From Aquicella siphonis (GTDB lineage Bacteria; Pseudomonadota; Gammaproteobacteria; DSM-16500), in assembly GCF_902459485.1 (NCBI RefSeq), contig NZ_LR699119.1, forward strand, positions 868,001 through 932,000: 64,000 bases of DNA, in the 5' to 3' direction. Shown here piece by piece: positions 42,550 through 51,669 of the stretch (positions are counted from its first letter, which is position 1; the number at the start of each line of letters is the position of its first letter). Below the pieces are notes generated by a model. It had not been told where the DNA came from. It searched no databases and saw nothing but the letters and a program-made list of their open reading frames with translations. The translations under genes and the position numbers were made by a program.

Positions 42550-44244
42550 ATGGGAAAAACAGTCGCGGAAGTGCTGGTCGGCACGCTGGAGAAAATCGGA
42601 GTCAAACAGATTTTTGGACTCATAGGCGACTCTCTCAATCCGCTGGGTCATGCTGTTCAGAACAGTTCAATTGAATGGATAGGCGTGCGTCATGAAGAAG
42701 GCGCGGCGCTTGCCGCCGCCGGCCAGGCCAAGCTGACCGGACGTCTTGCCGTGTGCGCGGGAACAACCGGGCCTGGCAGTACTCATCTGGTAGCGGGGTT
42801 GTATGAAGCAGCGCGTGATCACGCCCCGGTGCTGGCACTGTCTGGAGACATGGCGCGTAAAATGCAGGGCCTGGATTATATACAAACAACCAAACCGGAT
42901 CTTTTATTTCGTGATGTATCACTTTACACGGAAACAGTTTTGACAGGCGAGCAGGCGCCTTTTGTCATTCATCAGGCGGTATCCGCGGCATATGCCGGAC
43001 GGGGTGTGGCTCATCTGACTCTTCCTCAGGATGTGATCAGCGCGCCAGCGCCGGCTGGCGTCGCAAGCGTGGAAACATTGAAACCGCGCTCGGAATTCTC
43101 GGCCAGTGCGGAGGATTTGGATAAGGCGGCCCAGGCCATTGATCAGGCAGACAAGGTGGTCATACTGTGCGGTGCGGGCTGCCATGGCCTGAAGGCTGAA
43201 TTGCTTGCTCTCTCCGAACATCTGAAAGCACCGCTGGTTCATACTGTAAAAGGCAAGGATATCATGCCGTATGATGATCCGCACTGGATGGGAGGTCTTG
43301 GCATGATAGGCACGCGGCCAGTGTATCATGCAGTCATGAAGTGTGATTTGCTGCTCATGCTGGGCACGGATTATCCTTATTCGGATTTCCTGCCCGGTCA
43401 ATGCCGGGTCATTCAAATTGATGAGCGCGCAGAAGTATTGGGCAGACGGACTCCTACTGAACTGGGCGTGTCGGGTTCCGTGGGCCCTGCCGTCAGGTTT
43501 TTGCTAGAACGGGTGAGACAAAAAAAAGATAAGCATTTTTTCGATGAGATTTTTCATGAGCGATTGCAATGGGATCAGATGATTGATGGGCAGGCGGATC
43601 TGGCGCGCAGTAAAGATCTTATCCATCCCCAGGCGGCGGCGCGGGCAGTGAGTGACAGGGCGAGCGATAATGCTGTTTTCGTGTTTGATACCGGACTGAA
43701 TACGCTGTGGTCAGGCAACTGGATTCGCCAAAGAGGCGCACAGCGTATTATTGGCTCATTCAATAACGCGGCGGTGGGAACGGCGCTGGCTCAGGCAAAT
43801 GGAATCCAGGCCCTGGACCGTTCGCGCCAGGTCATCGCCATGTGCGGGGACGGCGGATTTAACATGTTAATGTGTGAATTCATGACGGCGGTTCAACATC
43901 AACTTCCAGTCAAGGTGATCATCTATAATAATTCAGCGTTTGGATTGATCAGCCTGGAAGCTGAAACCATCGGTTTGCCGCCATTCCGTTCGGCCATAGA
44001 ATTTCCCAATCCGGATTTTGCCGCGTTTGCGCGTGCCTGCGGCGGACATGGATTTTCTGCCAAAAGACCTGAAGACTTGATTAAAGCTCTGGAGTCGGGT
44101 TTGGCTGCTGACGGACCCGCCATTGTTGATATCACCGTCGCGGCGCATGAACTGCCAAATGTGCCGCATTTGAATCTGAAATTGGTAGAGAAAGTTGCGC
44201 TGGCGAAAATCAGGGAAGCCGTGGATGCGGTGACGAGTTTTTAA
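42550..44244 (+). CDS. poxB: ThDP-dependent pyruvate dehydrogenase (quinone)/pyruvate oxidase
   Basis: A 564-residue thiamine diphosphate enzyme of PoxB length and layout. The N-terminal domain has the activating Glu (VRHEEGAALAAAG) and CAGTTGPGSTHL; the C-terminal domain has the ThDP motif GDGGFNMLMCEFMTAVQHQLPVK (shown in parts: MCGDGG...YNNSAFG). It decarboxylates pyruvate to acetate and, in PoxB, delivers electrons to ubiquinone at the membrane. AAGGAGCAGGCA precedes the ATG; the longer frame from 42459 is not supported. Whether it is the quinone- or oxygen-dependent type cannot be decided without alignment of the C-terminal lipid-binding tail. Confidence 0.87.
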   Translation: MGKTVAEVLVGTLEKIGVKQIFGLIGDSLNPLGHAVQNSSIEWIGVRHEEGAALAAAGQAKLTGRLAVCAGTTGPGSTHLVAGLYEAARDHAPVLALSGDMARKMQGLDYIQTTKPDLLFRDVSLYTETVLTGEQAPFVIHQAVSAAYAGRGVAHLTLPQDVISAPAPAGVASVETLKPRSEFSASAEDLDKAAQAIDQADKVVILCGAGCHGLKAELLALSEHLKAPLVHTVKGKDIMPYDDPHWMGGLGMIGTRPVYHAVMKCDLLLMLGTDYPYSDFLPGQCRVIQIDERAEVLGRRTPTELGVSGSVGPAVRFLLERVRQKKDKHFFDEIFHERLQWDQMIDGQADLARSKDLIHPQAAARAVSDRASDNAVFVFDTGLNTLWSGNWIRQRGAQRIIGSFNNAAVGTALAQANGIQALDRSRQVIAMCGDGGFNMLMCEFMTAVQHQLPVKVIIYNNSAFGLISLEAETIGLPPFRSAIEFPNPDFAAFARACGGHGFSAKRPEDLIKALESGLAADGPAIVDITVAAHELPNVPHLNLKLVEKVALAKIREAVDAVTSF

Positions 44245-44337
44245 CAAGAGCCGGGGGTTGTTTATGCTGGCGTGCGCCAGGTAGAATCAAGGGGTTTATT
44301 CAATCAGTTTATTTAGATTTATTTACGAGATGATGCA

Positions 44338-44727
44338 ATGATGAATATCCATGAATTGTGCGCCAGACTGGAGAAATTGAAAAATTTAATTGATGAATTG
44401 GCTGGCGCACAGTCGTTTCGACTGAGGTTTATATCCGCGATGTCCAGCAGCTTGCTGGTAAATGTAGTGAGGCCCTGCCAGATTCTCATCGATAACACAA
44501 TGAAAAATATGCAGGAAAATGCCGATCATGCCGCCCCGTTGAGTGCCGCGGAAATTTCCGATGTGACTGGCATGCTGAATAGAATTGATGCATATCTTGT
44601 TAACACTCATGCTCCGCAAGTGATTAATGAAATTATCAGTCTGCGTTCTGATCTGACGGCATACCGGGACTGCGAGCTGCCGATTATCGATATGCTGACG
44701 CACACGCACGCTCGCGCGATAATTTGA
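44338..44727 (+). CDS. Hypothetical small helical protein
   Basis: A 129-residue, mostly helical soluble protein with no known motif. It starts MMNIHELCARLEKLKNLIDEL and contains long amphipathic helices (EISDVTGMLNRIDAYLV, INEIISLRSDLTAYRD), suggesting a helical bundle. Two adjacent ATGs (44338, 44341) are possible. Located between metabolic genes and a block of effector-like genes. Confidence 0.6.
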   Translation: MMNIHELCARLEKLKNLIDELAGAQSFRLRFISAMSSSLLVNVVRPCQILIDNTMKNMQENADHAAPLSAAEISDVTGMLNRIDAYLVNTHAPQVINEIISLRSDLTAYRDCELPIIDMLTHTHARAII

Positions 44728-44848
44728 TTTCCCAAAAAAATCATTCTGCTTTAAAACCCTTTAAACCATAGGGTTGCATGATATTTCTCTATGTTTTGCG
44801 TTTCAGTTTTCTATAATAATCCCTTGTTATAATCAAAACAGCATGAAC

Positions 44849-44854
44849 TATACT
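44849..44854 (+). promoter_or_regulatory. Putative -10 box TATACT
   Basis: ATGAACTATACTTAAGTATAAG lies 58 bases before the ATG at 44913. ATGAACTATACT is also found before the gene at 46155. TACTTAAGTA here is a perfect ten-base palindrome overlapping the -10 box. Confidence 0.4.
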
Positions 44855-44912
44855 TAAGTATAAGAATTATCGATTCAATTATTCAAAAATAAATAAACGG
44901 GGCGTGGATTAA

Positions 44913-46013
44913 ATGCAGCGGTCAGAAAGCGAAAATAATCCTGAAGGCACTCAAAAAATTGCAGACATAAGGCTGGGAAAGGCGGTCATGGAAACCGCCA
45001 AGATATTGGGTCTGACGGATCAGCAAATTAATGACGCTGTCAATTTTCTGATTTCAAATTACAAAGTATTTTTCCTGAAGCCTTTGTCGTATTATTCTGA
45101 TTTTCAGAAGCGTATTACCAAGGTTCCGCCTGAAGTGTCGCCAGCCGAGTTTATCGGGCATGCGATGAGAACGAAAGCGACGGCATTAAAGACTTTTTCT
45201 GCTGCTTATGAAACCAAGGATATTCCTCACAGGGAGAAAATCATCCAGGTTATCAAGGCAATGGTGTATCATGACGATTATTATTTATTTCTGGATACAG
45301 CTAGTGGTGAAAGTATCAAAAAGCAGGTCAAACAGGAAGTAGGCAAATACACCGAAGCGGTGAGAAAAGCGGAAGCGGCAAACAAATCCCGAATTGCAGA
45401 CGAAGTGGAAGCTCATAAGGCTTTTCTTAAAGACAGCAGGCGCATTCCGGTCATTTATGAACGCCTTGTCAAGGGAGTGTCGGGCGATATCGTCAATCCA
45501 ACATCCATGTTAAGTGTGTCGCAATACGCAAAGGATTCAGTGGATGTTTACGGGATAAGCTGGGATCAGTTGGCCGGCTATATTAGAAAACATATTAGTG
45601 ATTCAGGGTGCAAGAATATCATCATTGATCCCTCTCAATGGGATTCATCTGCCCAAGCCCGGTTTAGACATCATGTGAGTATTGATATACCAGCCAGGAA
45701 AATGCATATCGTGGGTGATTCGGTATACATGGACACAGGTCTGGAGTTCGAGTCGGATATGCTGAAAATATTTATCAGCGCAGAGGTGCTGGAAAAAAGA
45801 TTGCTGGACATTTCACGCCAATCTACCGCGGCATCGCTGTCTGCGGCTGCGGCAGCAGCCTCGGCTTCATCGTTGGCATCCGGGACGCCTGCGCCGGTTA
45901 GTTCTGCCGCTCGTTCCGGTCTCTTTTCTGGTGGAGAAGGAACAAGTAAACAAAAGGATGATGAAATGGTGCAAGTTCCTAAGGTTTCAAAAGACAGGTC
46001 GCCGCCGCCCTGA
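44913..46013 (+). CDS. Unknown effector-like protein with Ala/Ser-rich tail
   Basis: A 366-residue soluble protein of unknown fold. The first 150 residues are helical (AVMETAKILGLTDQQINDAVN...), residues 110-160 are strongly charged and possibly coiled coil (KQVKQEVGKYTEAVRKAEAA), residues 200-290 look like a mixed alpha/beta domain (IIIDPSQWDSSAQARFRHH), and the C-terminal 65 residues are low complexity (SLSAAAAAASASSLASG) ending in KDRSPPP. Disordered basic tails like this are common on secreted effectors but are not proof. First of three consecutive plus-strand effector-like genes, each with its own promoter-like box. Confidence 0.65.
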   Translation: MQRSESENNPEGTQKIADIRLGKAVMETAKILGLTDQQINDAVNFLISNYKVFFLKPLSYYSDFQKRITKVPPEVSPAEFIGHAMRTKATALKTFSAAYETKDIPHREKIIQVIKAMVYHDDYYLFLDTASGESIKKQVKQEVGKYTEAVRKAEAANKSRIADEVEAHKAFLKDSRRIPVIYERLVKGVSGDIVNPTSMLSVSQYAKDSVDVYGISWDQLAGYIRKHISDSGCKNIIIDPSQWDSSAQARFRHHVSIDIPARKMHIVGDSVYMDTGLEFESDMLKIFISAEVLEKRLLDISRQSTAASLSAAAAAASASSLASGTPAPVSSAARSGLFSGGEGTSKQKDDEMVQVPKVSKDRSPPP

Positions 46014-46128
46014 GGAATCATGGTTATTTGAAAAACGACCCATTAGAGCGGGGAATGGCCGAACGATCATAAGCTGAAAAATCATGTACTTGATCCGATT
46101 GTTGAACAAAATGAATTTTGTAATGAAC

Positions 46129-46134
46129 TATACT
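46129..46134 (+). promoter_or_regulatory. Putative -10 box TATACT
   Basis: ATGAACTATACTGG precedes the AGGAGG ribosome site at 46141-46146; a transcript starting seven bases downstream would have almost no leader before the site. Confidence 0.3.
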
Positions 46135-46154
46135 GGAATCAGGAGGCCGTGAAG

Positions 46155-47213
46155 ATGAACAATCGTCTTTTTCAAGCAGACTCAGCCGGGATGGCATCAT
46201 CGCCTGACAGAAAGAAGGAATTTGGAGATTTGTCCAAACAAAGCCGCTGGCTTGAGTTTTCCAGTGACGTGATCAAAAGATTCTCCAGTAACGTCTCGGC
46301 TTATCCCGATCGCAAACCTGTTTTGCGTGATGATATTCGCTGCCCGCCGGGTGTCCTGAATTCCATGGCAGGGTGCGCCTATGCGTTTCTTGCCAATGAG
46401 AGGCGCATCATCGCAAAAGAATTGAAGCACAAGCCGCTGACTCACCAGTTCGGATGGTTCAACAAACCGGGATTCCGTGCTTCAGATGATTTCCTATTGA
46501 TACGGGATTTGCCGGGCCAGAAAGATGCGATCTTCGAATTGATAGGCAAGCTTGCTGCCGGCATGCAGGGAAAGGATGCTGTCGATTATGGTTGTTATGA
46601 AATTTCGCGCAGCCAGCGCGCGGATCAATCCATGGTATATACGATTAAAATGACCAACCCCTTGGTTAGTCCGGAAGTCAAAACCGGTAAAAAGATTTCT
46701 GAACAGGGAGAATATGCGGAACCGGAATTGACCATAACATTCGAAGACTATGGCGATCAAGACCCCCGTACGCGGATTCAGGTCGAACATCCCATGACGC
46801 CGTTTGATTTCATGTATGAAGGTAAAACTGAGTATATGGAGGATAAATTCAGGGAGATGGATGATCACTTCAAGGCATGTCTTGGATGGACGTCGGATAA
46901 AAGCGTGGAAGATTTCCTGGTAAATGCAGGTGCATTGGCTCATATTCTCGCGCGAATGCAGCCAGTTGGCAGGGGCAATTCGGCTATTGTGGAATGGATG
47001 ATACGTGGATTGGCGGCAGCAGTAGGGATTGAGCTGGGTGCTTTTAATTATGAAACGAAAATCGGATGGGATTTCAAGGCGTTTCTGACGCCAGTGAGGG
47101 CGGATTATGCAAACTGGTTTGCTAAAAATGCATTTGTCAGTGCCCGTTATCAAGCGGAATTTAAGGTGGAAAATGAATCCGGAATTGAAACAAAATTGAA
47201 TAAATCCAAGTAA
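46155..47213 (+). CDS. Unknown effector-like protein with Fic-like remnant motif
   Basis: A 352-residue soluble protein. Residues 265-305 (LAHILARMQPVGRGNSAIVEW, then LAAAVGIEL) have the helix-loop-helix outline of the Fic motif HPFxxGNGR, but the catalytic His is Gln and GNGR is GNSA, so AMP transfer is not expected. The rest, including an IRCPPGVLNSMAG segment and an acidic middle part, is unassigned. The ATG at 46155 is eight bases after AGGAGG; the GTG at 46149 is too close. Middle gene of three effector-like genes in a row. Confidence 0.62.
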   Translation: MNNRLFQADSAGMASSPDRKKEFGDLSKQSRWLEFSSDVIKRFSSNVSAYPDRKPVLRDDIRCPPGVLNSMAGCAYAFLANERRIIAKELKHKPLTHQFGWFNKPGFRASDDFLLIRDLPGQKDAIFELIGKLAAGMQGKDAVDYGCYEISRSQRADQSMVYTIKMTNPLVSPEVKTGKKISEQGEYAEPELTITFEDYGDQDPRTRIQVEHPMTPFDFMYEGKTEYMEDKFREMDDHFKACLGWTSDKSVEDFLVNAGALAHILARMQPVGRGNSAIVEWMIRGLAAAVGIELGAFNYETKIGWDFKAFLTPVRADYANWFAKNAFVSARYQAEFKVENESGIETKLNKSK

Positions 47214-47319
47214 TGTTTTTCTGTCCGTCTCTTAATATTTTTTGCCATTCACACATAATATATCCAAGTTAATGTATCTTCTGCTAATTCATGCGAAACG
47301 CAATTTCCGTAATCCTGTC

Positions 47320-47325
47320 TATACT
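47320..47325 (+). promoter_or_regulatory. Putative -10 box TATACT
   Basis: CTGTCTATACTTAAAATAAAC lies 65 bases before the ATG at 47391, resembling the other TATACTT(T)AA boxes before effector-like genes. Confidence 0.38.
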
Positions 47326-47390
47326 TAAAATAAACTGAATAAAACACAATCAGGCAAAACGCTATCAAGCATGACAGCGAGGAGAGTGCG

Positions 47391-48890
47391 ATGGCCAAGA
47401 TCAAAACCATTTTGAGGGAATTTGAGAATGCGCTGAGAACCAATGATTTTAGCCGTTTTCTTGCGCTGGTGAGAGAAGACACCAAGTGCTTGCGCGCAAG
47501 GTTCGGTCAGGAACAAAAGACGCTCTTGCATTATATGTGTTCAGTCAATATTGCAGATTATAAATTCAAGCAGGAACTTGCTGAAAGTATGAAGTCCGCA
47601 GAGGGTGAAACGAGAGCAGCCAGTCACGAGGATGAATTCCAGGTAAACGAAGATACGTATATCAGGATGCTGGATGATTTTATCAGCGAATTTGATGCGT
47701 TGGATCTGAACGTCAGAGACAAGAATGGAAATACGCCTTTGCATTATGCTGTTTCCAGCGGAAGCCAGGCGCTGGTGGATGTTCTTTTGAGTTATGAGGA
47801 TACGGACCCCGATGTGGAAAACAAAAGCGGAGTGACGCCGTTAAATCTTGCCAGCATTAAAAAATTTACCTTGATTGAAAAAAAGCTGCTGGAAGAAACC
47901 GGGCAGGCAGTGAATGAAGTCGTGATTCCAGCCGGGATGAGTGTCAAGGAATATCAAAAAATGAAAAAGCAATCGATTATTAGCCTGGGTTCCTTGAAAC
48001 CGATTGTAAAAAACGGCAGCAAACTTGACTCGGAACATGCGGTTGAATCGGTTCTCTATATTGAGAATGAAGATCTCAAAAGCCAGTTTCCCGGTATTTT
48101 GAAGAATTGTCAGGCAAATCCCATACTGAATACGATGATCAAAATGATGGGCTTATGCGCGGTAAGAGGCGTGGCGCCCGAAATACGGCGTCTGACTTTG
48201 TTCGGACAGCAGAGTGAATTGCTTGAAATGATACCCAAGGCGGATACGATTGAAGCCGAAATATATAACACCGCACTTGCAAAAATTGAAAAAGAGCTGG
48301 GGAAAAGGTTCAAGATCATCTGTGTCGATGCCGAGGATACCAGCTCACTCAAATTATTCGTTCCTGAGCCGCGCGGATTATACACTAACAAGAACTCGGT
48401 CTTTGTCGCGACAAAAGGACTGGAGGCGGTGGAAGTGCTGGCTGTTATCATGCACGAATCGGCGCATTTTATTATTAATCAGTTATTCCAGAATGCCAGT
48501 CAGCCATTTCCAAATGATGCCTATTCCAATCCTTTGAGGGAAAAATTTGCGGCGATAGTCGCGCTGACGAAATCAAGATTGGGTGAAATGGCGGCGGCAA
48601 TATCTACTGATAAGGAACACGAGGCTTATAAGATCATTGAAACGGTTTATAATGCTTACCCGTCTTCCGAGTGGGCAGCGGAATTGATTGTCCGTGTTCC
48701 GCAAATACTGGTGACCATGGGTCCAAAAGAAGGACAAGTTTGGCTGGAAAAAAATGTTCCGGAACTCCTGACTTATTTCGAAAAAGAAATTAATCCAAGA
48801 ATCATGGAATTCATGGCCAAGCTGAAAGCGCAGGATTATCTTTCTGATGTGCAGGCGCCATCGCCAGGGTCCGAATTTAGAATGATATAA
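47391..48890 (+). CDS. Ankyrin-repeat HExxH metalloprotease, paralogue of the 25519 gene
   Basis: A 499-residue protein. Residues 10-55 and 105-160 are ankyrin-like, the clearest being DKNGNTPLHYAVSSGSQALVDVLLS and NKSGVTPLNLASIKKF (partial). A zinc-protease motif HESAH is at residues 355-359 (VIMHESAHFI), and a NPLREKFAAIV helix about 30 residues later could give the third ligand. The strand pattern before the motif (KIICVDAEDTSSL...GLYTNKNSVFVA) and the 'QL..N...PFP' stretch after it match the larger protein at 25519-27693. GAGGAGAG precedes the ATG. Predicted to be cytoplasmic before secretion. Confidence 0.82.
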   Translation: MAKIKTILREFENALRTNDFSRFLALVREDTKCLRARFGQEQKTLLHYMCSVNIADYKFKQELAESMKSAEGETRAASHEDEFQVNEDTYIRMLDDFISEFDALDLNVRDKNGNTPLHYAVSSGSQALVDVLLSYEDTDPDVENKSGVTPLNLASIKKFTLIEKKLLEETGQAVNEVVIPAGMSVKEYQKMKKQSIISLGSLKPIVKNGSKLDSEHAVESVLYIENEDLKSQFPGILKNCQANPILNTMIKMMGLCAVRGVAPEIRRLTLFGQQSELLEMIPKADTIEAEIYNTALAKIEKELGKRFKIICVDAEDTSSLKLFVPEPRGLYTNKNSVFVATKGLEAVEVLAVIMHESAHFIINQLFQNASQPFPNDAYSNPLREKFAAIVALTKSRLGEMAAAISTDKEHEAYKIIETVYNAYPSSEWAAELIVRVPQILVTMGPKEGQVWLEKNVPELLTYFEKEINPRIMEFMAKLKAQDYLSDVQAPSPGSEFRMI

Positions 48891-48991
48891 TCCATTTGGC
48901 ATATCGATTTACTCTTTACCGGGTTGTGGCCTATCATGTGATGGTGATCAATGCTTGTTTGAAATCCTGAAAGAATCAATGAGGATGATTT

Positions 48992-49984
48992 GTGCTAATC
49001 AGAGACTTGCTGTTTGCGTATTACGATACTCAATGCCTTTATGTTGCTGCCTGCCTGAATATCGCCGACCATTTACAGTCGGGGCCCAAATCCATAGCTG
49101 AATTGGCCGGACTGGCTCGTTCGAACGAAGATAAATTGTATCGCATTATGCGTTATCTCTCGGCAAAAGGGCTTTTTGATGAACTCTCAGGCCGCGTCTT
49201 TCAGATCAATCCGGAATCGGCATGCCTGGTCTCATCCCGTTCAGGAGGGTTGAAACATTTTATCCGGCTTCATTCGCAATACTTTTATCCTGCCGCAAGT
49301 GAGTTGTTAAACAGTCTGCGGTCAGATCTGTCGCCGTTTGAATTGCAATTTGGCAAACCGTCAGGCCAGTATTTTCAGGATAATGTCGAGGCCGGTGAGG
49401 TATACCATCATGCCATGATGGAAAATTCGGAATGGTTCGCCAGGCAGGCTGTTGAAGCCTATGATTTTTCTCCCTATCAAACTCTGGTTGATATTGGCGG
49501 TGGAATCGGCACACTCCTGGCTGCCATCTTGTTGAAATATAAAAATGCAAAAGGCATCAATTTTGATTTGCCGGAATTGCAGGAGCCGGCGGAAAGATAT
49601 TTCAAGACAAAAGGTCTCGCTTCAAGATGTCGTTTTATAGGAGGTGATTTTCTGGAAGGTATTCCAGCCGGCGGTGATCTGTATATCATGAAGTCAGTCA
49701 TTCATGGCAAGGATGACAGTATGGCGCTGAGACTGCTGGGTCAATTCAAGCCTTTCCTAGCGCCGCCAGTCAAGCTGCTTGTCATGGAGCGTGTTTTGCA
49801 AGGCTCGGGGGCGGTTTATTTGCAAGCGTGCCTGAATGATATCAACATGCTTAATGTCACGCGTGGCCGTGTGAGGACATATGCGGAATATGAAGAATTG
49901 TTTACACGGTCAGGGCTCACCATCAACAAGCTTTATGAGTTGCAGAATGCGTTTTGTATCATGGAGGTCCAGTTGTCACGCTGA
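48992..49984 (+). CDS. SAM-dependent O-methyltransferase (COMT-like)
   Basis: A 330-residue methyltransferase of the family that includes plant caffeate O-methyltransferases and bacterial polyketide/hydroxyneurosporene methyltransferases. The N-terminal 100 residues form a winged-helix dimerisation domain (LAGLARSNEDKLYRIMRYLSAKGLF in part). The SAM-binding motif is LVDIGGGIGTLLAAIL, followed by FDLPELQEPAE and GGDFLEGIPAGGDLYIMKSVIH, where the catalytic His sits in VIHGKDD. GTG start with GAGGA six bases upstream. No biosynthetic partners are nearby. Confidence 0.88.
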   Translation: MLIRDLLFAYYDTQCLYVAACLNIADHLQSGPKSIAELAGLARSNEDKLYRIMRYLSAKGLFDELSGRVFQINPESACLVSSRSGGLKHFIRLHSQYFYPAASELLNSLRSDLSPFELQFGKPSGQYFQDNVEAGEVYHHAMMENSEWFARQAVEAYDFSPYQTLVDIGGGIGTLLAAILLKYKNAKGINFDLPELQEPAERYFKTKGLASRCRFIGGDFLEGIPAGGDLYIMKSVIHGKDDSMALRLLGQFKPFLAPPVKLLVMERVLQGSGAVYLQACLNDINMLNVTRGRVRTYAEYEELFTRSGLTINKLYELQNAFCIMEVQLSR

Positions 49985-50013
49985 CTGTGCATCGCGTAAT
50001 CACGGCAGGCTTG

Positions 50014-50886
50014 TTAAAGCCAGTATACAAATACATATAATAACAGCCAGATCACATCTACAAAATGCCAATACCATGACACGGCGACAAATGCGAAATG
50101 ATTATCCGGTGAGAAATCCTGTTTCATCATGCGATAAAAGATAACGATCAACCCTATGGTGCCTATGGTCACATGCAGACCATGGAACCCGGTCAACATG
50201 AAAAATGTGGATCCGTAAATTCCCGAAGACAAGGTCAGGTTTTTGATAAAATAGGCTTCTCCGTATTCATGCAGCTGGAGAGCGAGGAAGGTGATGCCTA
50301 GCAAGATGGTTGCGAGCTGTGATACCAGCATCACTGTGTGCCGGTTTTTTAACAGGCCAAAATGCGCTATTGTGACAGTCACGCCGCTGGTCAGCAGAAC
50401 CAGCGTATTAATCGCGGCGATTCCCCATGCTCCCATGCCTTGTAATGGTCCGATATAATTGGCGGGATCCGGATTGTTCATCAGCGGCCATGCGGGCTGG
50501 AAATCCGGCCATAACAAAATGTGACTGACGCTGGTCTGACCGCCAAGATCTGGCAGCACAAAAAAACGTGTATAAAATAATGCGGCGAAAAAAGAACTGA
50601 AGAACATGATTTCACTGAAAATGAACCATAACATACTCAGTTTAAAGGATTGTTCAACCTGATGCGGATGAAGTTTGCCGTCACGATTTTCCTGGATGAC
50701 GGTTCCAAACCAGCCCTGCACAACATAAATCATCATGACGAATCCGAAAGCTGTTAAATAGGGACCGTACCACTGACTGTGCAGCCAGTTTGCTACACCA
50801 GCCAGAAGGCAAAGCAGAGCAATCGATCCCTTGATAGGCCAGCCGCTGGGGGAGGGGAGATAATATTTTCCGGATTTCGTATCCAT
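50014..50886 (-). CDS. coxC: Cytochrome c oxidase subunit III
   Basis: A 290-residue seven-helix subunit III. Typical pieces are SGWPIKGSIALL near the start, KLSMLWFIFSEIMFFSSFFAALF with the conserved Glu, GFHGLHVTIGT and the C-terminal SWYWHFVDVIWLLLYVFVYW (in part). It stabilises the catalytic core and proton uptake. It is separated from the other structural genes by the oppositely oriented cox11 and has its own promoter-like GTAGTATAATA about 30 bases upstream. CCAGGATG precedes the ATG. Confidence 0.96.
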   Translation of the reverse strand: MDTKSGKYYLPSPSGWPIKGSIALLCLLAGVANWLHSQWYGPYLTAFGFVMMIYVVQGWFGTVIQENRDGKLHPHQVEQSFKLSMLWFIFSEIMFFSSFFAALFYTRFFVLPDLGGQTSVSHILLWPDFQPAWPLMNNPDPANYIGPLQGMGAWGIAAINTLVLLTSGVTVTIAHFGLLKNRHTVMLVSQLATILLGITFLALQLHEYGEAYFIKNLTLSSGIYGSTFFMLTGFHGLHVTIGTIGLIVIFYRMMKQDFSPDNHFAFVAVSWYWHFVDVIWLLLYVFVYWL

Positions 50887-51020
50887 ATTTTCATCCTGGC
50901 TAGTCGTTCCATCTCTATATTATACTACTGATTTGATTGGCGGGGGCCGCGCGCGGTAACTGCCGCGCTGAAGCGGATCAAGAACAAGGATAGGAACAGC
51001 GATCAGAGAGGGATAAGTAT

Positions 51021-51623
51021 TTGCCTAAAGATTCAACCGGATATGATAAGACAAAATTCAGGGATCATAGGCGGCTGGTCTGGCTGCTGGCGGGCGGCGT
51101 GATCTTCATGTTCGCATTCAGCTATCTGATGGTGCCCATCTTTACCTTTGTCTGCAAGCAGGCAGGAATTAACGGTAAAAATGTCCTGTCTCAAGCCGGC
51201 GCGGCGTCCGATATGCGGCGGGATGATTCGCGCACCATCAAGGTGGAATTCACGGCTTCGGTTCACGGCAATATGCGCTTTGTGTTTACACCGGAGCAGC
51301 GTTTTGTAAGACTTCATCCGGGTGAGCGCAAGACGGTTTATTTTTATGCGGAAAATAACACGGGTAACAACGTGACCATACAAGCGGTTCCCAGTATCAC
51401 GCCCGCTGACGGAGCGCGTTTTTTCAAGAAAATCGAATGCTTTTGTTTTACCCAGCAAGCATTCGCCAAGAACGAAAAAGCAAAAATGTTTGTTAATTTT
51501 TATCTGGATCCGCAGCTTCCCCGTGATGTGAAGGAAGTGACGCTGGCGTATACCTTGTTTGATACAGGCGGGTATCAGATCAAAAAACCGGCGGTCACCA
51601 AGGGCCGCATGCCGATAAAGTGA
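51021..51623 (+). CDS. ctaG: Cox11/CtaG, copper chaperone for cytochrome c oxidase
   Basis: A 200-residue membrane-anchored copper protein needed to build the CuB site of subunit I. One N-terminal helix (LVWLLAGGVIFMFAFSYLMVP) is followed by the periplasmic beta domain with the copper-binding ECFCFTQQ (Cys-x-Cys) motif. Translation seems to begin at TTG 51021 after AGGGATAAG. It is on the plus strand while all structural oxidase genes around it are on the minus strand, an unusual arrangement. Confidence 0.94.
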   Translation: MPKDSTGYDKTKFRDHRRLVWLLAGGVIFMFAFSYLMVPIFTFVCKQAGINGKNVLSQAGAASDMRRDDSRTIKVEFTASVHGNMRFVFTPEQRFVRLHPGERKTVYFYAENNTGNNVTIQAVPSITPADGARFFKKIECFCFTQQAFAKNEKAKMFVNFYLDPQLPRDVKEVTLAYTLFDTGGYQIKKPAVTKGRMPIK

Positions 51624-51669
51624 AACCGGCCAGGCATAACCCGAACAAATTCAGCATGACGTTATATGA

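Noticed and set aside
47231-47239. CTTAATATT, identical to the Legionella PmrA consensus, upstream of the second ankyrin protease
   Set aside because: It lies about 80 bases before the likely -10 box and about 150 before the start, and AT-rich matches are expected by chance; other candidate effectors lack it at a consistent distance.
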